48,455 bases of DNA from JAVBRA01 sp031548435 (lineage in GTDB: Bacteria > Bacteroidota > Bacteroidia > Bacteroidales > Rikenellaceae): NCBI GenBank assembly GCA_031548435.1, contig JAVBRA010000018.1:1-48455 (forward strand). Direction: 5' to 3'. This document shows positions 42,248 through 48,455 of this stretch, one piece after another. Made by a program: the position numbers and the translations under genes. Below the pieces are notes generated by a model. It had not been told where the DNA came from and did no database searches. It was given only the letters and a program-made list of their open reading frames with translations. Every line of letters begins with the position of its first letter. Positions within the stretch are counted from its first letter, which is position 1.

Positions 42248-43216
42248 TTACCTGGCCGACGGATAATACTTTATAAATTGCGTGCGTTCAAATACCTCGT
42301 AGTTGTCGGAATCGGCGGTGCTCATCAACCCGCGCACACGATCGAGGGTGTGGTACCCTTTGCGTTTGAGCCACTCCCGGGCCTCGTCGAGCATTTTGCC
42401 GATGGCAGGGGTGCCGCTCTGGTAAATCTCCGAACAGACCTCCACCACACTCGCCCCCACCAGAATGGCCTTGATCAGGTCGGCCCCGCTATGCACGCCG
42501 TTCGATATGCCGTAGTCCAGGGTCTTGACCTGGGGCGAAGCCAACGCCGTCCAGCGCAGGGACAGGGCCAGGTCGTCAGGGGTGGAGAAAACGCCCGACG
42601 AGGTAAATTCCATCGCCTCGATATCGATGTCGGGGCGGTAGAGCCGGTTGAACAACACCACGCCCTTAACGCCGCGGAAACTCAACTGACCGATCACCTC
42701 CAGCGGATTGGTAAAATACGGGGTGAGTTTCACCGCCACCGGGATTTTCACCTGGCGGCAGATTTTGTCCGCGATTTTCAGATAGCGTTCTTCATAGACG
42801 CGCCCGTCCCTGGTTGCATCGGTGGGCAGAAAATAAATATTCGCCTCCAGCGCATCGGCCCCGGCCTCTTCAATCCTCCGGGCAAAGGCCGTCCACTCGC
42901 CGTCGGTGGTGCAGTTGATGCTGGCGATGACGGGAATCGAACATTCGCGCTTGGTGTCGCGGATCAGCGCCGCATAATGCTCGATGGCGTGCGACCGCGT
43001 GTATTCGAACATGTAGTTGCCCGATTCGGGATGGATGTAGTAGTCGTCCAGGCGCGAGTCGGAAGCGATCTGCTCCTCGAACAGCGACTTGAGCACCACG
43101 GCTCCGGCTCCGGCCTCTTCCAGTTTTTTGATCCGTTCGACAGACGAGGTCAGCGACGAGCTGCTGGCCACAAGCGGATTTTCAAGGGTCAGCCCCAGGT
43201 ATGATGTCTTGAGCAT
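42248..43216 (-). CDS. Dihydroorotate dehydrogenase-like FMN protein
   Basis: A 322-residue TIM-barrel flavoprotein beginning MLKTSYLGLTLENPLVASSSSLTSSVERIKKLEEAGAGAVVLKSLFEEQI. It has ASINCTTDGEW, IPVAVKLTPYFTNPLEVIGQLSFRGVKGVVLFNR and LDYGISNGVHSGADLIKAILVGASVVEVCSEI, which correspond to the FMN-binding and phosphate-loop segments of class 1 dihydroorotate dehydrogenases. This Bacteroidetes group is distinct from true PyrD; the usual DHOD active-site loop is not obvious, so the substrate is uncertain. It is monocistronic, between the riboswitch and a lipocalin-like gene. Confidence 0.85.
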   Translation of the reverse strand: MLKTSYLGLTLENPLVASSSSLTSSVERIKKLEEAGAGAVVLKSLFEEQIASDSRLDDYYIHPESGNYMFEYTRSHAIEHYAALIRDTKRECSIPVIASINCTTDGEWTAFARRIEEAGADALEANIYFLPTDATRDGRVYEERYLKIADKICRQVKIPVAVKLTPYFTNPLEVIGQLSFRGVKGVVLFNRLYRPDIDIEAMEFTSSGVFSTPDDLALSLRWTALASPQVKTLDYGISNGVHSGADLIKAILVGASVVEVCSEIYQSGTPAIGKMLDEAREWLKRKGYHTLDRVRGLMSTADSDNYEVFERTQFIKYYPSAR

Positions 43217-43323
43217 AACAATCGTGATTAAATGGTTATCAACCGGTTATCCGAACCGGAAACTTTACTTGAACAAAGATAGTGAAATTTCGACATCCGC
43301 GAAACCGCCCGCGCCGAATAAAA

Positions 43324-43351
43324 ATGCGGAGAAGCGACCGCTTCTCCGCAT
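43324..43351 (-). terminator. Terminator of the lipocalin-like gene
   Basis: Perfect 13-bp stem ATGCGGAGAAGCG / CGCTTCTCCGCAT followed on the minus strand by TTTTATT. Confidence 0.85.
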
Positions 43352-43369
43352 CCGTTCGGCTGAAGGAGG

Positions 43370-43858
43370 TTATTGCCTTTCATAGGTATAGGTAACAACC
43401 ACCAGGGCCACGGTGGAACCTTCGGGCATATCGAGTTCGGCCATCGTGTCGGGATCGCTGAAATATGCCGTCTGGTCTTCATACACATACCATTTGTTTC
43501 CGTTTACGGCCACCGACTGGGTAATGGTTTCCCCGCCCCTGGTCGTGGTCAGCGTGCCTGCCGTAACCGAGTAGATGTAGGTGAACGGTTCCGTATCGCC
43601 CAGATTGTCGGTGTAAACACCCGTTCCGTCGCTGTTGAACGTGTACGACTCGGTCCATCCCTCGCTGTTGCCGGCAATGGCGGCCTCGATGATTGTCACC
43701 GTTTCATCAGGCGTGGCCGTTACCGTTTTCGGCGTTTCGCTCACATACGTCCACGTACCGACAATTGAAGTCGACCCGCCGTCGTCGTCCGAACAGGCGG
43801 GGAAAGAAAACAACACTGCAACCGCAGCCGCAAGCATCCAGAAAAGATTCTTTTTCAT
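43370..43858 (-). CDS. Lipocalin-like lipoprotein
   Basis: A 162-residue lipoprotein with signal MKKNLFWMLAAAVAVLFSFPAC and a SDDDGGS linker typical of Bacteroidetes surface lipoproteins. The body starts IVGTWTYV, as in lipocalin-like domains, and continues in alternating strands (YTFNSDGTGVYTDN, FTYIYSVTAGTLTTTRGG, NKWYVYEDQTAYFSD, ALVVVTYTYERQ). No ligand can be predicted. It is monocistronic with its own terminator. Confidence 0.75.
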   Translation of the reverse strand: MKKNLFWMLAAAVAVLFSFPACSDDDGGSTSIVGTWTYVSETPKTVTATPDETVTIIEAAIAGNSEGWTESYTFNSDGTGVYTDNLGDTEPFTYIYSVTAGTLTTTRGGETITQSVAVNGNKWYVYEDQTAYFSDPDTMAELDMPEGSTVALVVVTYTYERQ

Positions 43859-44036
43859 AATAAATAACTTTAAATAGGTTAAACAGACTCTGGTTTGCTA
43901 TAAACACAATCCGTGCCAAAGCCCGCCCGAACAGCGCCTTTCGTTCAAACACAAGGGGCACCGTGGCAAAATCAATCAACAATCAACTTCTTAAAATCAA
44001 ACATCCCGTTGGATTTATGAATATTGCATAGAAAAA

Positions 44037-44074
44037 GGGCGCCCCCCGTATGGGAAGGACACCCTTTATCAATA
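44037..44074 (-). terminator. Terminator of the tryptophanase-family gene
   Basis: On the minus strand an AAAGGGTGTCC / GGGCGCCCTTTTT stem (with G-U pairs) lies just after the stop codon at 44092. Confidence 0.55.
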
Positions 44075-44091
44075 TCCGACCGGCAGACCGG

Positions 44092-45540
44092 CTACAGACT
44101 GTCGCCGAAATCTTTGCGGAACTTGTCGGCCAGCTTCGACGGCCAGTCCGACAGCGGTTCGAGCCCGCCCATAAAGAAACGCAGCACAGGCGGTTCGTAC
44201 ACCCATTTCAGTCCGCCGATCAGGTCGCGGTTGTCGTAGAGCCATTCCAGGCGGTCGATCACATAGTTGATCTGCGACAGGGTGAACACACGGCGCGGAA
44301 CAGCCAGGCGCACCAGCTCGGCGTCGGCCAGTATTTCGATCCCGTTCTCGTCGCGCACGCTCGACACCGTACCGCGTTCCATGCCCCGGATGCCCGAACA
44401 GATAAACAGGGCGGCAGCCAGCGCGGCAGCAGGATACTGATCCTGCGGCAGGTGCGAGCAGAACGCCATGGCGTCGACGTGGGCGCCCAGCACACCCGGA
44501 GGCGTCACCACCGGAATGCCTTTGCTTTCGAGCGCCTCGACCAGATATTTGATGAAGGTCGGGCTTTGGCTGATCATCGTTTCGTCCAGCGTTTCATACA
44601 GCCCCACGGCCATTGCCTCGATCTCGCGCACCGAGATGCCGCCGTAGGTCAGGAACCCTTCGTACAGCGGGATCAGGGCTTCCATCTTCGAGTACAACTC
44701 CTTGCGGTTGGTGCAGATGCCGCCCCCGCGCGACGAGCTGAGCTTGCGGGCCGAGAAATAAACCAGATCGGCCAGGCCGGTCATCATTTTCAAGATGTCG
44801 GCCATCGAGTTTTCGGCCCACTCTTTTTCGCGCTGCTTCACCAGGTAGGCGTTTTCGCCCAGCAGGCTGGCGTCGAGCACCAGCATGATGCCGTACTTGT
44901 CAGCCACGCGGCGCACGTCCAACATGTTGCTGATCGAGAAAGGCTGCCCGCCGATGAGGTTGGTCGAGGCCTCCATGCGGATGAACGGGATGTTCTCCAC
45001 GCCGTTCTCCTCGATGCATTTGACCAGCTTGTCGATGTCGATGTTGCCCTTGAACGGGTTGGCAGACTTGATCTCCAAAGCGTCGTCGCACAGCAGTTCG
45101 GCGATCTTGCCCCCGTTTTCGGTGATGTGGGCCAGGGCGGTGGTGAAGTGGTAGTTCATCGGGATGACGTTGCCCGGCTTGATGAACGTGCGCGAGATGA
45201 CGTTCTCGGCCGCACGGCCCTGATGCACCGGCAGCAGGTATTTCTTACCCAGCACATCCTCGACCGCTTTTTGCAATCTGAAAAAGCTCTGCGAACCGGC
45301 ATAGGCGTCGTCGGCCTGGAACATGGCGGCCACCTGCTTGTCGCTCATGGCGTTGGTTCCGCTGTCGGTGAGCATGTCCAGAAACACGTCGTTGGTATTG
45401 AGTTTGAAGGTGTTGAACATGGCCTCCTTCATGGCGTCCAGACGGCGTTCCACCGGCACCAGGTTCAGCTTCTGAACCACACGCACCTTGTGCAGTTCCA
45501 GCGGCATATCGCCGCCTTTGTAGAATTTCACATTGCTCAT
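44092..45540 (-). CDS. Tryptophanase/tyrosine phenol-lyase family beta-eliminating lyase
   Basis: A 482-residue PLP enzyme of the beta-eliminating lyase family. It matches TnaA/Tpl through DVFLDMLTDSGTNAMSD, DAYAGSQSF, PVHQGRAAENV, STNLIGGQPFSISN and VYEPPVLRFF. The PLP Lys is K266 (FSARKLSS) and the Asp to the pyridine N is D223. The next conserved residue is changed: DSAR/DATR of TnaA/Tpl is DASL here (L226), and the SAKKD motif reads SARKL. The substrate could be tryptophan, tyrosine or another beta-substituted amino acid. MSNVKFYKGGDMP at 45540 is the start; a TACTTTTG box lies about 110 bases upstream. No aromatic permease is adjacent. Confidence 0.85.
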   Translation of the reverse strand: MSNVKFYKGGDMPLELHKVRVVQKLNLVPVERRLDAMKEAMFNTFKLNTNDVFLDMLTDSGTNAMSDKQVAAMFQADDAYAGSQSFFRLQKAVEDVLGKKYLLPVHQGRAAENVISRTFIKPGNVIPMNYHFTTALAHITENGGKIAELLCDDALEIKSANPFKGNIDIDKLVKCIEENGVENIPFIRMEASTNLIGGQPFSISNMLDVRRVADKYGIMLVLDASLLGENAYLVKQREKEWAENSMADILKMMTGLADLVYFSARKLSSSRGGGICTNRKELYSKMEALIPLYEGFLTYGGISVREIEAMAVGLYETLDETMISQSPTFIKYLVEALESKGIPVVTPPGVLGAHVDAMAFCSHLPQDQYPAAALAAALFICSGIRGMERGTVSSVRDENGIEILADAELVRLAVPRRVFTLSQINYVIDRLEWLYDNRDLIGGLKWVYEPPVLRFFMGGLEPLSDWPSKLADKFRKDFGDSL

Positions 45541-45653
45541 ATTCTTTGTTTTAAGGATTATCGGTTGCGACCCCCTGTCCTGCTGACCGCCGCTTTGCCC
45601 GGGATCGCAGCAAAAGCGTCCGTGATGCCACACGGCAAAACACCCTGTGAGTG

Positions 45654-45661
45654 CAAAAGTA
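45654..45661 (-). promoter_or_regulatory. -7 box of the tryptophanase-family gene
   Basis: Minus-strand TACTTTTG, full TAnnTTTG match, 113 bases before the ATG. The leader has no TnaC-like peptide that I can recognise. Confidence 0.5.
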
Positions 45662-45731
45662 AAATTTATATTTTCATAAAAAAACTTCCGGTTTCAAACA
45701 TAAACCCCATGTTAAAACCAAATCAAAACAA

Positions 45732-45776
45732 AAAACAGGGTAAAAAGTTGCGAAATGAAACTTTTCACCCTGTTTT
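45732..45776 (-). terminator. Terminator of the glycosyltransferase gene
   Basis: AAAACAGGGTaAAAAGTT pairs with AACTTTTCACCCTGTTTT, about 30 bases after the GT2 stop codon; A/T runs on both sides. Confidence 0.75.
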
Positions 45777-45805
45777 GCCCGGTCTTATCAACCGAAAAGC
45801 ACGAT

Positions 45806-46564
45806 TTAACTATCGGATTTTTTTCTGTAACGGGGAGTTAATAAATTAAAAACCATGCCGATATGGTACCACAACGTGTGAAAAAAACCGAAATAGCGCA
45901 CCATGATACCGAACCGTTCGCGCAATCCCCTGCCCCGGTGCAGGGTCGACGCCCCACCCTCTTTGAACTTCGACAGGACCAGGCCGGTATTGGCGATCGA
46001 CTGCGAGTTGCGCAGCGCCACCAGCACCCATTCCACGTCGGCGGCCAGGCGGTAGCGGACGTTATAGTCCGGGGCCGCACGACGGCTGACGATCACCGAC
46101 TGATGGCACACCACCATGCCATGGCGGAAATCTTCCCAGGTGAGGTTCTCCGGCACCTTTTTCTTACGCAGTCCCAGCTCGTGGCCGCTCTCAGAGAGCA
46201 CCAGCGTGTCGCCGTAGTAGAAGTCGGCAAACGGTCCCGGGCCATCGAACACCTTGCGCAACACATCCGGCGAGGCCACATAGTCGCCGGCGTTGACAAA
46301 CCAGAAATAATCGCCCGTGGCCAGGGCCATCCCTTTGTTCATGGCGTCGTAGATGCCGGCGTCTTTCTCGCTGACCCAGTGCGACACTACGGCGGTGTGG
46401 CTGCCGATCACCTGGAGCGTGTTGTCGCCCGAACCGCCATCGACCACCACCACCTCGCGGGCGGGGTAGTCCAGGATTGCCAGGTTCGCAAGCGTGGAGT
46501 CGAGTTCGCGGGCGGCGTTGTAGCACACAACAATGATCGAGACTTTCGGGTACGGCATTTGCAT
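45806..46564 (-). CDS. Family 2 glycosyltransferase
   Basis: A 252-residue GT-A fold enzyme. Motifs are VSIIVVCYNAARELDSTLANL, EVVVVDGGSGDNT, the ISEKDAGIYDAMNKG-type loop (VSEKDAGIYDAMNKGMALATGDYFWFVNAGD) with the NAGD metal site, and HQSVIVSRRA. This resembles WcaE/colanic-acid-type GT2 enzymes that transfer a sugar to a lipid or growing polysaccharide. It has no transmembrane segments except possibly one hydrophobic stretch near the C terminus. No polysaccharide cluster surrounds it. Its start region carries the -33 element of the divergent ctpA-type gene. Confidence 0.9.
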   Translation of the reverse strand: MQMPYPKVSIIVVCYNAARELDSTLANLAILDYPAREVVVVDGGSGDNTLQVIGSHTAVVSHWVSEKDAGIYDAMNKGMALATGDYFWFVNAGDYVASPDVLRKVFDGPGPFADFYYGDTLVLSESGHELGLRKKKVPENLTWEDFRHGMVVCHQSVIVSRRAAPDYNVRYRLAADVEWVLVALRNSQSIANTGLVLSKFKEGGASTLHRGRGLRERFGIMVRYFGFFHTLWYHIGMVFNLLTPRYRKKSDS

Positions 46565-46588
46565 TGACGCTATTAATTCCTACTTTTG
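46558..46588 (+). promoter_or_regulatory. Promoter of the CtpA-type protease
   Basis: TTTG (46558-46561), 19 bases, TACTTTTG (46581-46588): full consensus. The -33 element overlaps the first codons of the divergent glycosyltransferase gene. Confidence 0.7.
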
Positions 46589-46609
46589 TAGCTTATCTGA
46601 AGCGAACAT

Positions 46610-48226
46610 ATGAAAAAGAGAGAGGTCGTTCTCCCGCTCATCATAGCGGTATCGGTGGCGGCGGGGCTGTTGCTGGGTGTCAAAATCGGCGACGCACGCC
46701 GTTCAACCGGAAGCAAATTTAGCATTAATTTATTTCAAAACAACAAGCTGAACACGGTGTTGTCGCTCATTGCGCGCGATTACGTCGACGACATATCGAC
46801 CGATTCGCTGATCGAGGTGGCGCTGCCGCTGGTGCTGGAAGAACTCGACCCGCACACGGTCTACATTCCCCGCAGCGAGATGAGCGCGGCCAACGAACAG
46901 CTCGAAGGCCAGTTCGACGGCATCGGGGTGCAGTTCAACATGCTCACCGACACGGTGGTGATCCTGAGCGTGATCCCCGGCGGGCCCAGCGACAAGATGG
47001 GCATTCTGGCCGGCGACCGCATCATGACGGTGAACGACTCGCTGATCGCAGGCAAAAAAGTGCCGCAGGAGAGCGTGGTGAAAATGCTGCGCGGCGAACG
47101 GGGCTCGAAAGTGGTGCTGGGCATCGAACGGCCCGGGGCCAACGACCTGATCCATTTTACGGTCACGCGCGGCATCATTCCACTGAACAGCATCGACGCC
47201 GCCTTTATGATGAACGACCATACGGCGTTCATCCGCCTGTCGAAATTCGCCCGCAACACCTACGCCGAGTTCATGGAGGCAATGCAGGCGCTCTCGGCAC
47301 AGGGGATGACCAAACTCATCTTCGACCTGCGTGAGAACACCGGCGGCTACCTCGACCAGGCCATCTACCTGACCAACGAGTTTCTGGGATCGGGGCAGAT
47401 GATCGTCTACACCGAGGGAGCCCACCGCAAGCGCACCGAACAGTACGCCGACGGCAAGGGACGCTATCAGGAGATCGAGTTGGTGGTGCTGATCGACGAG
47501 AACTCCGCCTCGGCCAGCGAGATTTTTGCCGGGGCCATCCAGGACAACGACCGCGGCACCATCGTGGGGCGCCGATCGTTCGGCAAGGGGCTGGTGCAGG
47601 AGCAAATCCCGCTTCCGGACGGGTCGGCCATCCGGCTCACCGTCTCGCGCTACTACACCCCCACCGGGCGGTCGATCCAGAAGCCGTACGACCACGGCAA
47701 GAAAGAGTACTACGCCGACATTCAAAACCGACTGATGCACAACGAATTCTTCAGCGCTGACAGCATCAAGATGAACGACTCGCTGCGCTACGAAACCCCG
47801 GGCGGAAGGATCGTCTATGGCGGCGGCGGGATCATGCCCGACGTGTTCGTGCCGGCCGACTCGACCCGCCTGCCCGGCTTCTTCCGCGAAACGGCCACAC
47901 ACAACCTGATCGTGCTCTACGCGCTCGATTACACCGACAAGCACCGCGCCGACATCAACGCCATCGCCTCGGTCGACGCGCTGAGGGCCTACTTCCGCAA
48001 TCATCCGCGCATCGACGACGACTTCGTAGCCTACGCCGCCCGCAAGGGATACACGCCCAAAAACGCCGCCGATCTGACCGCCTCGATGAAGATCATCGGG
48101 CCGCAGCTCAGGGCTTACATCGGCCGCAACACGCCGCTCGACTACAACGGCTTCTATCCTTTTATCTTCAACCTGGACGACAGTTTCAGGAAAGGAATGG
48201 AGATCCTGAACCCGCAAACGGAATAA
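46610..48226 (+). CDS. Carboxy-terminal processing protease (S41, CtpA-type)
   Basis: A 538-residue protease with an N-terminal membrane anchor or signal (VVLPLIIAVSVAAGLLLGV, residues 6-24), a PDZ domain (about 100-185, GIGVQFNMLTDTVVILSVIPGGPSDKMGILAGDRIM) and an S41 catalytic core. The Ser/Lys dyad is S301 in IDENSASASEIF and K326 in RRSFGKGLVQ. The C-terminal 130 residues are an extension seen in Bacteroidetes members. It acts in the periplasm on protein C termini; substrate not known. It is divergent from the GT2 gene. Confidence 0.95.
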   Translation: MKKREVVLPLIIAVSVAAGLLLGVKIGDARRSTGSKFSINLFQNNKLNTVLSLIARDYVDDISTDSLIEVALPLVLEELDPHTVYIPRSEMSAANEQLEGQFDGIGVQFNMLTDTVVILSVIPGGPSDKMGILAGDRIMTVNDSLIAGKKVPQESVVKMLRGERGSKVVLGIERPGANDLIHFTVTRGIIPLNSIDAAFMMNDHTAFIRLSKFARNTYAEFMEAMQALSAQGMTKLIFDLRENTGGYLDQAIYLTNEFLGSGQMIVYTEGAHRKRTEQYADGKGRYQEIELVVLIDENSASASEIFAGAIQDNDRGTIVGRRSFGKGLVQEQIPLPDGSAIRLTVSRYYTPTGRSIQKPYDHGKKEYYADIQNRLMHNEFFSADSIKMNDSLRYETPGGRIVYGGGGIMPDVFVPADSTRLPGFFRETATHNLIVLYALDYTDKHRADINAIASVDALRAYFRNHPRIDDDFVAYAARKGYTPKNAADLTASMKIIGPQLRAYIGRNTPLDYNGFYPFIFNLDDSFRKGMEILNPQTE

Positions 48227-48315
48227 CCGATTTCCCAAAACCGTCATCCCGGGCATCGGAGAAAGACGCCCTCCACCGCGAAGCAAATGCCGTGCAGGGA
48301 TAAACAACAGAGTGG

Positions 48316-48455
<140 letters not shown>

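Noticed and set aside
45541..45653. TnaC-like leader peptide before the tryptophanase-family gene
   Set aside because: No short frame with a Trp codon and a stop in a suitable arrangement was recognised.

Overview
The window looks like the end of a contig from a GC-rich member of the Bacteroidales, plausibly Rikenellaceae (Alistipes-like). The grounds are Bacteroidetes-type promoters (TTTG, 19-21 bases, TAnnTTTG) before many genes, and lineage-typical families: a DUF4373 phage protein, an NVEALA-like peptide with 6-bladed propeller lipoproteins, a BtuG-like B12-binding lipoprotein and a dihydroorotate dehydrogenase-like protein. The genus is an inference. Most of the window is housekeeping chromosome. 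The left end lies in an interspersed repeat and the right end is an artefactual poly-G tail of about 139 bases, so neither end is a biological boundary.

Layout. 1-480: a repeat copy carrying a small insertion. 483-3481: a phage remnant (TerL, DUF4373 protein, Cys-rich ORF, divergent S24 repressor with TGTAAA operators). 3732-11944: nadE, groEL/groES behind a sigma-54-like promoter, a rhomboid protease, holA and panB. 12139-14845: a decayed NVEALA/6-bladed-propeller locus. 15108-18999: gyrA and a TPR protein. 19408-24540: sufBCDS for Fe-S cluster assembly. 24834-32876: a TPR protein, tadA, aspS, an SGNH hydrolase, lepA, tsaB and an outer-membrane barrel. 33250: a CAU tRNA. 33801-37608: a Ser-type sulfatase next to its anaerobic maturase. 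37767-40403: NUDIX, tandem aldolase and lipoate-ligase genes. 40480-42136: a btuG-like gene under a cobalamin riboswitch. 42248-48226: a DHOD-like protein, a lipocalin-like lipoprotein, a tryptophanase-family lyase, a GT2 glycosyltransferase and a CtpA-type protease.

The most unusual signal is a dispersed cassette of about 360 bases that encodes only the C-terminal end of a FISUMP-type (C-type-lectin-like) domain and ends in a shared GTAAATTC-centred element. Three copies (5390-5748, 9021-9380, 10648-11008) and one degraded copy (31378-31510) sit between intact genes, and two of them bracket holA in the same orientation. They could be decayed variable-protein fragments, a recombination reservoir or a non-autonomous mobile unit. 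Other notable points are an NAD synthetase whose amidase domain lacks the nucleophilic Cys, a GyrA with Met at the usual acidic quinolone-contact position, a 31-bp perfect hairpin repeat at 28360-28447, a tryptophanase relative with an altered PLP-site motif, and an isolated BtuG without its transporter.
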